Source: Ruminococcus sp. (GTDB lineage: Bacteria; Bacillota; Clostridia; Oscillospirales; Ruminococcaceae). Taken from it: a DNA stretch of 64,000 nucleotides. Below, piece by piece: positions 34,115 through 42,496 of this stretch. Each line of letters starts with the position of its first letter. Position 1 is the stretch's first letter. Made by a program: the position numbers and the translations under genes. The notes beneath the pieces are model-generated. The model ran no database searches. It was not told where the DNA came from and saw only the letters and a program-made list of their open reading frames with translations. The stretch covers positions 1 to 64,000 of the forward strand of contig JAFXVT010000042.1 of assembly GCA_017534835.1 (NCBI GenBank), in the 5' to 3' direction.

Positions 34115-36070
34115 ATGAAAAAGAACAAGAGCAGTACAAGGACGACACGGCTGATATTCATTCTTGCCGTAGTTTCATTTTCTATCGCCACATTGCAGGG
34201 TCTGATATACTACAGCAGCTACGAGCCGTTCTTCAAGGTGCTGCTCGTGCTGCAAAACAGTATCAACGCATTCGGATTCAAGGCGTCGGTCACGATAAAG
34301 GACACAGTAGCATTTATGAAGGACGAGCCCTCGCCTCTGCGCAAGGGTGTCGGCTACGCATACTGTGTCGCGGTATTTACGGCGCCATACTGCACTATCT
34401 CCTTCATATACAAGTTCCTCGAGCGTATGCTGAGGTTCATCGTGTTCTTCCGCAGGGACAGGAACAAACGAAACGTTGTGGTGTTCGGCTACAACGACGA
34501 TGTACGTGCAATGCTGAAAAACAACAGCTCCTCCGGGGAAAAGACCTGCATACACATCATAACGACGGAATCAATAGGGCAGAAGGAGACGTATCAGCTC
34601 AACAAAGCCGGCTATTTCATACACACCATAGACGTGCTGAAAGCGCAGGAGGACGAGCTTGAGTCGCTGCTCTCGCGGACGAAGATACAGAGGGCGACAG
34701 ACATCATACTGTTTGAGAGCTCGTCGATACGCAATTTCTCGCTGCTCCAGCTCTTCTGCCTGAATGCGAAGGAGAACGGCAAAAGGATAAGGCTCGCGAG
34801 CGGAGCGAAGGTCTCGTGCAGGTGTGAGGACGACGGTATAGGACGTCTTATCGCCGAATACTACGACAGCTCATCGGGCTCGGACGCTCTGTTCGACCTT
34901 GAAGTTGTCGGTCTGCCGGAAATGCAGATACACAAGATGTACTCCGATCATCCGCTCCACACGGTATACAAGGGCACGGAAACACCGCTGCGCGAATGGA
35001 ATGTCCATCTGCTCGTTGCCGGGCTCGGACAGCTCGGTCAGCAGGCGGTATTGCAGGCGATGAACCTCGGTATCGTCCACGAGCAGAACAAGGTCGTCAT
35101 AGATGTTTTCGACAGCAGTATCAAGTCTAAAAAAGCGGCATTCCTCAACAGATTCAGCCGCGAGACCTTCGACACCGGCGAAAACAGCATCACATTGAAG
35201 AGCGATGCTGCTGACGGCACGCTCACGATAAACTTCTTTGAAATGAACGTGGAGCATTTCGATTTCTATGATACCGTCCGCAGCAAGCTTGATTCCGAGC
35301 CGTATACATATGCCGTCATCGCACTTGAGGACATCGACCTTGCGGTGAACTGCGCAATGCAGCTTGCTGAGCTCTTCGCAGAGAAGGAGCTTCATCCGCC
35401 TGTGCTTATGCGAATGGATTCCGACCGCCGCCTTGCAGGTTATATTTCTGGAGATACAGGTGCGCTTGAAGATGTGAGCCTCATCGAGGACAGAAGCTGC
35501 GTCATAAGCCTTGATATGATACTCAACCGCGCGATAGACCGCAGTGCAAAGGACTACAATCACTTCTACAACAATATCGCTCTCGTCTCAGCAGGCGAGA
35601 CCACCGCAGCGGACAATTCCGACGCTGACCCCGAGCAGGAATGGAACAGGCTGAAGCTTTTCCGCCGTTCGTCGAGCAAGGCTGCCGCTTATCACGACGA
35701 GGTGAAGGACGATATTATCCCCAAGCTCGCAGCGGAGGATGGGGCGGAGCTCTCAGCAAAGCTGGAGGAGCTCATCGGCAGAGAGGGCAGGCTTATGCAC
35801 TACACCGGCTCTGCATGGCAGATGAACGGCTCTGAGGAGGAGCTGCTCGAGGAGCTGAAAAAAGACGGCTTCGCGTATCAGATAGCCTCACTTGAGCATC
35901 GCCGCTGGTGCAGCTATATGGCATCTATCGGCTGGCGTTCGGGCGAGCGCAGCGACAAGTTCCGCAGGAATCCCTGTCTCGTGACACAGCAGCGGCTTAT
36001 GGAGACAAGACCGGATATGTGCAAATACGACCTTATGTCGCTCATGGCGCGCTACAAGAAAATGAACTGA
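34115..36070 (+). CDS. 2-TM protein with tandem RCK/TrkA-N-like domains and C-terminal RyR domain
   Basis: 651 residues from the ATG at 34115 (aaagga SD 8 bases before). Two hydrophobic segments lie at about 10-33 and 78-102 with 45 residues between. No TVGYG filter is visible. Two Rossmann-like domains follow: NVVVFGYNDDV (about 120) and VHLLVAGLGQLGQQ (about 298), the latter with an intact GxGxxG. The C-terminal part has LKLFRRSSSKAAAYHDEVK, then a RyR repeat (588-640) with LEHRRWCSYMASIGWRSG, NPCLV and KYDLMSL. The E/H-RW...GW..G...P.L....D pattern is that of ryanodine-receptor repeats in bacteria. It may be a ligand-gated channel or a signal receptor for the adjacent TIR protein. Confidence 0.85.
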   Translation: MKKNKSSTRTTRLIFILAVVSFSIATLQGLIYYSSYEPFFKVLLVLQNSINAFGFKASVTIKDTVAFMKDEPSPLRKGVGYAYCVAVFTAPYCTISFIYKFLERMLRFIVFFRRDRNKRNVVVFGYNDDVRAMLKNNSSSGEKTCIHIITTESIGQKETYQLNKAGYFIHTIDVLKAQEDELESLLSRTKIQRATDIILFESSSIRNFSLLQLFCLNAKENGKRIRLASGAKVSCRCEDDGIGRLIAEYYDSSSGSDALFDLEVVGLPEMQIHKMYSDHPLHTVYKGTETPLREWNVHLLVAGLGQLGQQAVLQAMNLGIVHEQNKVVIDVFDSSIKSKKAAFLNRFSRETFDTGENSITLKSDAADGTLTINFFEMNVEHFDFYDTVRSKLDSEPYTYAVIALEDIDLAVNCAMQLAELFAEKELHPPVLMRMDSDRRLAGYISGDTGALEDVSLIEDRSCVISLDMILNRAIDRSAKDYNHFYNNIALVSAGETTAADNSDADPEQEWNRLKLFRRSSSKAAAYHDEVKDDIIPKLAAEDGAELSAKLEELIGREGRLMHYTGSAWQMNGSEEELLEELKKDGFAYQIASLEHRRWCSYMASIGWRSGERSDKFRRNPCLVTQQRLMETRPDMCKYDLMSLMARYKKMN

Positions 36071-36072
36071 GC

Positions 36073-36183
36073 AAAAAGCTATTCGGACTAATACTGGGCT
36101 CCTCTGGCGGGACGTGTGGCAAAGTCTCACATATTGCCTTGGAAGCGCTCCGCTCAGGGGGATCGCCCTGAATAAAGCTTTTA
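36073..36183 (+). repeat. intergenic element, copy B, with imperfect terminal inverted repeats
   Basis: GGACTAATACTGGG, CTCTGGCGGGACGTGTGGCA and ATATTGCCTTGGAAGCGCTCCGC (36085-36153) match element A at 30296-30406 with about 40 bases missing. AAAAAGCTATTC on the left (36073-36084) and GAATAAAGCTTTT on the right (36171-36183) form imperfect terminal inverted repeats, a MITE-like layout. It starts 3 bases after the RyR stop, so it may also serve as that operon's terminator. Confidence 0.7.
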
Positions 36184-36184
36184 C

Positions 36185-36213
36185 TTGACAAAACTGCCGG
36201 AAAATGATAAAAT
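36185..36213 (+). promoter_or_regulatory. promoter of rnpB
   Basis: Consensus TTGACA (36185-36190) and TAAAAT (36208-36213), 17-bp spacer, predicted RNA start near 36220. Confidence 0.85.
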
Positions 36214-36219
36214 ATTCTT

Positions 36220-36562
36220 CGAGCAGACTACGCGGCAGCGGAAACGTTTTAGTTTATGAGGAAAGTCCGGGCATCACAGAGCAGGGTAGCTGATAACGTC
36301 AGCCGAGGGCGACCTTAGGGCAAGTGCAACAGAGATATACCGCCGCTTTATGCGGTAAGGGTGGAAAGGCGAGGTAAGAGCTCACCGGAGCACGGGAGAC
36401 CGTGCTGCCATGTAAACCCTACCCGATGCAACGTCTATTGGTGCTTCGTATCTTAACGTCTGCTCGGCGGATGCGGAGTAATGACGGCTTGAGCTTACCG
36501 GCGACGGTAAGCGTAGATAAATTGCCGCGCACGACAGAACCCGGCTTATCGGTCTGGTCACG
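36220..36562 (+). ncRNA. rnpB: RNase P RNA (class A)
   Basis: About 343 bases. Conserved elements appear in order: GAGGAAAGTCCGGGC near the 5' end (CR I/P4 strand), ACAGAGCAGGGTAG, GAGGGCGACC, GGTAAGGGTGGAAAGGCG, TAAACCCTACCCGATGCAA, and a 3' end with ACAGAACCCGGCTTATCGG. The 5' and 3' ends can pair. The catalytic RNA matures tRNA 5' ends. It has its own consensus promoter and an intrinsic terminator. Ends are estimated to within a few bases. Confidence 0.95.
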
Positions 36563-36564
36563 AA

Positions 36565-36589
36565 AAGAGAGCTTCGGCTCTCTTTTTTT
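36565..36589 (+). terminator. terminator of rnpB
   Basis: AAGAGAGC-TTCG-GCTCTCTT stem with a stable tetraloop, followed by TTTTT. Confidence 0.92.
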
Positions 36590-36598
36590 GCGCATTTT

Positions 36599-37111
36599 TC
36601 AGAATTCGATGCCCTTTCGTGCTGCTGTCCCTTTATCATAGGGATGCTTCAACGGCATCATTTCCGTGATATAATCGGCTTTTTCGGTGAAGGGGGAGCA
36701 CGCGCCTCTTCCGGTCAGGACGAGCTCAGTATCGCCTGTGTCACCGAGAACAACTCTTTCGGCGAGTTCACGGTCAAGCAGCTCCTCCGACAGCGCGCAG
36801 AAGAATTCGTCGAGCACTATCAGGTCGGCACTTCCGGTGCGTATCAGCTCCGCCGCCTCGCTCAGTATGGCGTTGTGCTCGGAAGCAGCGGCAGCTCTTT
36901 CCGCTTCGTTCATCCGGAATGTGAACTTGCAGCAGCTCTGTGCAGTTCTTACATTTATCCCGAGCTTTCTCAGCATCATTATCTCGGAGGAACTCCCGTT
37001 CTTCATAAGCTGCAAAAAGTACACTTTAAGTCCGGATCCTGCGGCACGGACTGCGAGACCGACTGCCGCAGTTGTTTTACCTTTTCCGTTTCCGGTGTAA
37101 ATATGTAACAT
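36599..37111 (-). CDS. cobA: cob(I)alamin adenosyltransferase, CobA/CobO/BtuR type
   Basis: 170 residues. It transfers adenosyl from ATP to cob(I)alamin or corrinoid precursors, giving the active B12 cofactor. P-loop MLHIYTGNGKGKTTAAVGLA at the extreme N-terminus, LIVLDEF (Walker B) and LVLTGRGA are diagnostic. Its C-terminus ends in ITEMMPLKHPYDKG. No cobalamin synthesis genes surround it, so it may serve salvage of imported corrinoids. The ggaggg SD lies 8 bases before the ATG. It converges on rnpB, whose terminator lies 10 bases beyond the stop. Confidence 0.93.
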   Translation of the reverse strand: MLHIYTGNGKGKTTAAVGLAVRAAGSGLKVYFLQLMKNGSSSEIMMLRKLGINVRTAQSCCKFTFRMNEAERAAAASEHNAILSEAAELIRTGSADLIVLDEFFCALSEELLDRELAERVVLGDTGDTELVLTGRGACSPFTEKADYITEMMPLKHPYDKGTAARKGIEF

Positions 37112-37262
37112 AATGCAATCCCTCCAATCGCAATTTCTGATTAAATAATAGCATATTTCGCGGAAAAAAGCAATAATTGAAAATTAAATATGTAGGTTAC
37201 ACATTGCGTTTGCGGACAAATTGTTTAGAATTTACAAAGTTGTGATTTTTGCTTTTTAACTC

Positions 37263-37386
37263 TTTACATTTTGTTGAGAATATGTTATCATATACTAAAG
37301 GTGTTATATTATGTAAGGAAATTTTTATTTATTTTTTAGTTTTTACTGTCCTGACACTTTACTTTTGCACGGTATTGTGTTACAAT
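37263..37386 (+). promoter_or_regulatory. two tandem promoter candidates upstream of yerC
   Basis: TTTACA (37263-37268) with TATCAT (37286-37291), and TTTACT (37358-37363) with TACAAT (37381-37386), each with 17-bp spacers. The 333-base gap between cobA and yerC is AT-rich and otherwise holds no gene I can support; a 72-codon frame at 37249-37467 runs across these promoters and into yerC and looks spurious. Confidence 0.55.
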
Positions 37387-37444
37387 GTAAAAGCAAAGAA
37401 ATATTTCCGCATTATACGCCTTACGGCAGATTGGAGTAATAACA

Positions 37445-37747
37445 ATGATCGACAAAATCAAATCTGATAGCATGGATCTTCTCTTTGAGGCTATCCTTAC
37501 TCTCGAATCCGTTGATGACTGCTACAAATTCTTCGACGACCTCTGCACGAGCATAGAGCTGAAATCGTTCGCGCAGAGATTACACGTAGCAAAGCTTCTC
37601 GATGAGCACCGCGTCTATAACAGCATTGTTACCGAGACCGGTGCGAGCACCGCAACAATCAGCAGAGTCAACAGGTCCCTCAAAGACGGAAACGATGGCT
37701 ATAAATTAGTTTTCGACAGGCTCAAGGAGAAAAATCTGCTTAAATAA
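37445..37747 (+). CDS. yerC: YerC/YecD family TrpR-like regulator
   Basis: 100 residues. All-helical DNA-binding protein of the YerC/YecD (TrpR-like) family: LTLESVDDCYKFFDDLCT, ELKSFAQRLHVAKLL, then the HTH SIVTETGASTATISRVNRSL. The family is widespread in Firmicutes, with the physiological role mostly unknown. SD ggag 9 bases upstream. It lies 44 bases before the GH9 cellulase, but with no terminator seen between them, cotranscription is possible. Confidence 0.92.
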   Translation: MIDKIKSDSMDLLFEAILTLESVDDCYKFFDDLCTSIELKSFAQRLHVAKLLDEHRVYNSIVTETGASTATISRVNRSLKDGNDGYKLVFDRLKEKNLLK

Positions 37748-37791
37748 AACGCCTGACCTCTCGGGCGAAATTCTTTGAAAGGAAGTATTGC

Positions 37792-40674
37792 ATGAAACGA
37801 TCGGATTTTATTAAGAAGAGCGCGGCTGTGATCACCACCGCGGCAACTCTTCTCGGAAGCAGCTCATTTACGGCGACTGCTGCTGTTGTAGATCCGGACA
37901 ATCCGAACAACTACCACAATTTTGCAGAGGCTCTTCAGCTCGCGCTCTGCTTCTACGACGCAAACAAGTGCGGCGACAAGGTTGGCGAGGACGGCTATTA
38001 TTCGTGGCGTGAGGACTGCCACGTAAAGGATGCCGAGATACCGCTCCAGCCTGTTGTTCCCTTCCCCGAGCTCTACGGCGAAGCCAAGAATGACGGCTCG
38101 ACGAACGGTGAAAAGCAGGAGGAGAAGGAAGACAAGCAGCCCATCGGCGAAGGCAAGGGCGACGGCGGTCTCAGTGAAGCTAAGGGCCTTTACGAGGGCG
38201 TTACGATGACTCAGGAGTTCATCGACGAGAACCGCAAGTTCCTCGACCCCGACGGCAACGGCACTCTCGACCTCACAGGCGGCTGGCATGATGCCGGTGA
38301 CCACGTAAAGTTCGGCCTTCCGGGAAGCTACTCAGCTTCAACAGTCGGCTGGGGCTATTACGAGTTCCGCGATGCATATATCGATATGGGGCTCCAGAAG
38401 CACATCGAGGACGAGCTCCGCTGGATAAACGATTACTTTATGAAGGCGACCTTCCTCGACGATAAGGACAATGTCGTAGCTTATTGCTATCAGGTCGGCG
38501 AAGGCAACAACGACCACAACTACTGGTGCGCACCTGAGCTTCAGGTCGATGATACAGTCGTTGCTTCATCAAGCTGCGCGGTAAAGCGTCCCGCTTATTT
38601 CGCAACAACTGAGATGCCTGCACCCGACCAGTGCGCCGGCGCTGCTGCATCGCTCGCTATAAACTACCTCAACTTCAAGGATACAGACGCAAAGTACGCA
38701 GCTGAGAGCCTCAAGTACGCAAGAGCACTCTATGAATTCGCTGTTGCGACACATCAGGAGGAATGGACTCCCGGTTCAACTCCGAGCTCTCTCGTTCTCG
38801 GCTACGACGGCGGCTTCTATCATTCAAGCTATGATTACGATGAGCTCTCATGGGCAGCTGTCTGGCTCTACTACTGTGCAGTTGCCGAGGCAGAGGATGC
38901 CAAGAGCGCAACTGATGCAACTATCGAAAAGGCTAAAAAGGAAGCTTACGACAAGTACATTATGGATATAATCGCTGTAGATGAGGAGACCACCAACGAC
39001 AAGGGTGCTCACCCCTACACCGGCTATATGAAGCGTATCATCACAGACACCGGCAACTGCTGGCAGAACATCTGGGTACACTGCTGGGATACAGTATGGG
39101 GCGGAGTTTTTGCTAAGCTCGCACCTGTTACAAATACAGCGCGTGACTGGTACATCTTCCGCTACAACCTTGAATACTGGTCGGGCTGTGCTGCTACCAT
39201 CGATTCGTCTGACTGGGGCTATGAGCCTGTTCACGGTCACAAATACTTCGGTATGGATGACTACCTCTGGAACACTCCTATGACCTGTGACGAGATACCT
39301 GCCCTCAAGGACAGCGAGACCAGCAGCGACTTCATTGCAAAGTCACCCAAGGGCTGGGCAGTTGTTTCCGGCTACGGCTCGGCACGTTACAATACAGCAG
39401 CAGGTCTCTGTGCGTGTGTTTACGCAAAGACCACCGGCGATGAGACATTCCTCCCGTGGGCTGAGGCTCAGATGGAGTACATCCTCGGCAAGAACCCGAT
39501 GGGCTATGCATACGAAGTAGGCTACGGCAACAGCTACGCTACACAGCCTCATCACCGTGCTTCTCACTGCTCTGACAAGCAGAGCCAGGAGAACCTCATC
39601 CACCAGGTACACACTCTCTGGGGCGCTCTCGTAGGCGGTCCCGACCTCGACGACTTCCACATCGACGAGACAAAGAACTATATCTACAACGAGGTAACCG
39701 ACGACTATAACGCAGGCTTCTGCGGAGATCTCGCAGGTCTTTACCACTTCTACGGCGCCAAGGGCAAGAAGTACGAGAAGGACAACCACATCAATCCCGA
39801 TTTTGATATGTCCGCAAATGCAAAGGCTGGGTACGACCAGATAGATGCAGACGGAAATCCGCTTCCCGTAGGTATCTACGCAGCAGGCGGAAAGAATCAG
39901 GAGCAGACAGGCAGCGTTCAGCTCAAGGTCGTTGTTTACAACAGAACTGTTGATCCTCCGCGCTTTGAGAGTGACCTCAGAGCAAGGTATTACTTCAATA
40001 TCAAGGAGCTCATCGACGCAGGCTACAAGCCTGAGGACTACATCTTCTACCGTATCGACTACGATCAGGAGAAGGGATACTCGAACAACAAGAACGAGGT
40101 AAAGTTCACTGCGCCCACAAAGTATGACGATAACGGTACATACTATGTTGAAATGCAGTGGAAGGACTGTGACTTCTACGGAAGCCGTGTATTCCAGTTC
40201 GCACTCGGCTATAAGCAGGACCTCGAGACCTACGACGATGTTGTATGGGATTCCAAGAACGACTACAGCTATGCTGATCTTGTCTCCTTCGAGGACGTAA
40301 ACGAAGCAGCTGAGATCACCGACAAGATCACGGTATACGCCGGTGACAAGCTCGTATGGGGCACTGAGCCCGACGGTACAACAGCCAATGGCGAGGAGCC
40401 GGCTCCCGTTTCTACCACAACAAAGACGCCTTCCGGTGTTCTCTGGGGCGACGCTAACCTCGATAAGAAGGTAACAGTTGCAGACGCAGTTGCTATCCTT
40501 CAGAGCCTTGCAAACAAGGACAAGTACGCTCTCAAGGCTCAGGGCGCAAAGAACGGCGACGTTTACGATAACGGCGACGGTATCACAGGTAAGGACGCAC
40601 TCACTATCCAGCAGCTCGATGCAAAGCTGATAAAGCAAACCGACCTCCCCGTATCCTATGCAAAGAAGAAGTAA
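37792..40674 (+). CDS. cellulosomal GH9 cellulase with CBM3c-like module and dockerin
   Basis: 960 residues, secreted. The signal peptide (1-31) has a basic head, a hydrophobic core and ATAA. The GH9 catalytic domain spans about 41-700, with DLTGGWHDAGDHVKFGLP (DAGD nucleophile-water aspartates at 167-170), the HHRASH motif, and NEVTDDYNAGF before LAGL with the general acid Glu. A CBM3c-like module (about 706-830) begins GSVQLKVVVYN. A Thr-rich linker (PVSTTTKTPS) leads to a type I dockerin (884-950) with DANLDKKVTVADAVAIL and NGDVYDNGDGITGKDALTIQ. About 80 acidic, Gly-rich residues interrupt the N-terminal part of the catalytic domain between YYSWREDC and DLTGGW. It is expected to act as a processive endoglucanase on a scaffoldin. 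Confidence 0.95.
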   Translation: MKRSDFIKKSAAVITTAATLLGSSSFTATAAVVDPDNPNNYHNFAEALQLALCFYDANKCGDKVGEDGYYSWREDCHVKDAEIPLQPVVPFPELYGEAKNDGSTNGEKQEEKEDKQPIGEGKGDGGLSEAKGLYEGVTMTQEFIDENRKFLDPDGNGTLDLTGGWHDAGDHVKFGLPGSYSASTVGWGYYEFRDAYIDMGLQKHIEDELRWINDYFMKATFLDDKDNVVAYCYQVGEGNNDHNYWCAPELQVDDTVVASSSCAVKRPAYFATTEMPAPDQCAGAAASLAINYLNFKDTDAKYAAESLKYARALYEFAVATHQEEWTPGSTPSSLVLGYDGGFYHSSYDYDELSWAAVWLYYCAVAEAEDAKSATDATIEKAKKEAYDKYIMDIIAVDEETTNDKGAHPYTGYMKRIITDTGNCWQNIWVHCWDTVWGGVFAKLAPVTNTARDWYIFRYNLEYWSGCAATIDSSDWGYEPVHGHKYFGMDDYLWNTPMTCDEIPALKDSETSSDFIAKSPKGWAVVSGYGSARYNTAAGLCACVYAKTTGDETFLPWAEAQMEYILGKNPMGYAYEVGYGNSYATQPHHRASHCSDKQSQENLIHQVHTLWGALVGGPDLDDFHIDETKNYIYNEVTDDYNAGFCGDLAGLYHFYGAKGKKYEKDNHINPDFDMSANAKAGYDQIDADGNPLPVGIYAAGGKNQEQTGSVQLKVVVYNRTVDPPRFESDLRARYYFNIKELIDAGYKPEDYIFYRIDYDQEKGYSNNKNEVKFTAPTKYDDNGTYYVEMQWKDCDFYGSRVFQFALGYKQDLETYDDVVWDSKNDYSYADLVSFEDVNEAAEITDKITVYAGDKLVWGTEPDGTTANGEEPAPVSTTTKTPSGVLWGDANLDKKVTVADAVAILQSLANKDKYALKAQGAKNGDVYDNGDGITGKDALTIQQLDAKLIKQTDLPVSYAKKK

Positions 40675-40693
40675 AGAAGCTTCAAGCTGAAAA

Positions 40694-40731
40694 GCACCCC
40701 CGTATCTGATGATATGGGGGTGTTCCTTTTT
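40694..40731 (+). terminator. terminator of the GH9 gene
   Basis: GCACCCCC-GT-ATC pairs with GAT-AT-GGGGGTG around TGAT, followed by TCCTTTTT. Confidence 0.85.
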
Positions 40732-40762
40732 GCACTTGCTGACGGTATGACGCTGCTTTCCC

Positions 40763-40791
40763 TTGATATTTGCGGCAATATCTGCTATAAT
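40763..40791 (+). promoter_or_regulatory. promoter of the MutS-like/two-component operon
   Basis: TTGATA (40763-40768) and TATAAT (40786-40791), 17-bp spacer, 40 bases before the ATG. Confidence 0.75.
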
Positions 40792-40831
40792 AGTGCTATA
40801 TTGACAATAGAAAACGCGAAAAGGAGAAAAA

Positions 40832-42475
40832 ATGAGTATCATCATAATCGGAGCATCGATCGCGGCGGTTGTGGTCGCAGTTATCGTCATTCAGAATATC
40901 AGATACAAGAGAGCGATAGACTATCGTATCCGCCATAGCTACGGCAGCAGTGAGCGTATCGACAGGGACGCGCCAGACAGACTTGAGAATATCGCGCTTC
41001 TGTACGAAAGGGAGAAAAAGCTGCACAGCGAATGCGACCTTGTCGACGGGATAACGTGGGACGATCTCGATATGCAGTCCGTTTTTCTGCGCGCGAACCA
41101 TACTGACAGCTATGCCGGCGAGCAGTGCCTTTATTCATCTATGCACATTCTCGGCAGAAGGGGAGATGATCCTGTCCTGAGCAGCGAAACTGCTGATTTT
41201 TACGATAAAAACGAGGAAAAGCGAAACAGGGTCAGGAAGGTGCTCTATTCTGTGGGGAAGCCTGCAAGTGCCTATTATTCGATAGAAGTCGCCGATGATG
41301 CGGAGTCACGTGCTCTTCCGCACAGGTTCATTTATCCGCTGCTTCTTGCCGCGCTGATAGCCTGCCCGCTGCTCGCACTTATTCTGAAAAGTCCGCTGTT
41401 TATGCTCCTCGGATCGGGGATATACTTCACGAATCTCATCATCCATATGTTCCTGAAATCAAGCTTTGAATCGAAGCTCGACACTCTTTCGGCGGTCGGA
41501 ACAACGATAAATGCCGCAAATTCGATAAGCGCTGTCGTTCCGGAGCTCTCCGGCGGAGTTAAAGAAAGCCTGCGGAAGCTGAAAAGATCGTCTGCGATAC
41601 TGAATATACTGAACTTAAGCAGGCTTATGGTAGATTCCGGCGATACTGTGCTCCTGCTGACATATCTCATCGACCCGTTCATGCTCGATTTCATCATCTA
41701 CGACTTCGCACTTTCATCGTTTGCGAAGCGGAAGGAGGAGTATGCGAAAGTATACAGATTTGTCGGCGAGACCGACTGCTCTATCGCGATAGCTTCGTAC
41801 AGGAGAAGCCTGAGCAGCTACTGTGTGCCGGAGATAAGCGAAGGAAAGCGTATGAGCTTCAAGGGCATCTATCATCCGCTCATATCCTCGCCCGTTCCGA
41901 ATGACATAACACAGGAGCGCAACATCGTCCTCACAGGCTCAAATGCGTCCGGAAAATCGACGTTCATAAAGTCTGTGGCGATAAATATCATTCTCGCGCA
42001 GTCGGTTTTCACCTGCACAGCCGAGTCAGCCTGCGTGCCGGAATGCGGAGTCATAACGTCAATGGCAGTTCGCGACGACCTTGCGTCCGGCGAGAGCTAC
42101 TATATCCGCGAAATAAAGTATCTCAAGCGTATGACCGAGACAGTGAAGCAGGGCAGACTTCTGTTCCTTGCGATAGACGAGATACTCAAGGGTACGAACA
42201 CAAAGGAGCGTATCGCCGCTTCAAAGGCTGTACTGCACTATTTTAACGACGCCGATTGTATGCTTATGGTCGCGACTCACGATGTCGAGCTTGCAGAGGC
42301 ATTTGACGGGATTTACGAAAACTACTACTTCTGCGAGCAGCTCGATGAGGGCGACATCAAATTCGATTATCGACTGCACAAGGGAATATGCCGCTCAAGC
42401 AACGCGATAAAGCTTCTGAGCGTCATCGACTTCCCGGAAGAGATAACCGATGCAGCGCTTGCTGAGCTGTGTTGA
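40832..42475 (+). CDS. membrane-anchored MutS-family ATPase
   Basis: 547 residues. An N-terminal transmembrane helix (about 2-22) and two more hydrophobic segments (about 170-205) are followed by helical lever-like sequence and a MutS domain V ATPase. Walker A reads LTGSNASGKSTFIKS, the signature region DDLASGESYYIREI, Walker B LFLAIDEILKGTNTKER, and the His switch ATHDVEL. Mismatch-recognition domain I is absent, as is the Smr domain of MutS2. It is therefore not a standard repair MutS. SD aaaggag. The response regulator starts 21 bases downstream with no terminator, so it may belong to the same signalling operon. Confidence 0.85.
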   Translation: MSIIIIGASIAAVVVAVIVIQNIRYKRAIDYRIRHSYGSSERIDRDAPDRLENIALLYEREKKLHSECDLVDGITWDDLDMQSVFLRANHTDSYAGEQCLYSSMHILGRRGDDPVLSSETADFYDKNEEKRNRVRKVLYSVGKPASAYYSIEVADDAESRALPHRFIYPLLLAALIACPLLALILKSPLFMLLGSGIYFTNLIIHMFLKSSFESKLDTLSAVGTTINAANSISAVVPELSGGVKESLRKLKRSSAILNILNLSRLMVDSGDTVLLLTYLIDPFMLDFIIYDFALSSFAKRKEEYAKVYRFVGETDCSIAIASYRRSLSSYCVPEISEGKRMSFKGIYHPLISSPVPNDITQERNIVLTGSNASGKSTFIKSVAINIILAQSVFTCTAESACVPECGVITSMAVRDDLASGESYYIREIKYLKRMTETVKQGRLLFLAIDEILKGTNTKERIAASKAVLHYFNDADCMLMVATHDVELAEAFDGIYENYYFCEQLDEGDIKFDYRLHKGICRSSNAIKLLSVIDFPEEITDAALAELC

Positions 42476-42496
42476 TATATCAGACGGAGGTGTACG

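Noticed and set aside
37249..37467. 72-codon hydrophobic ORF before yerC
   Set aside because: Runs through both promoter candidates and into yerC, has no SD, and is AT-rich by chance.
39343..40890. 515-codon ORF on the minus strand across the GH9 gene
   Set aside because: It is the antisense shadow of a gene with clear GH9, CBM and dockerin motifs, has no SD or family match, and reflects codon bias of the sense strand.
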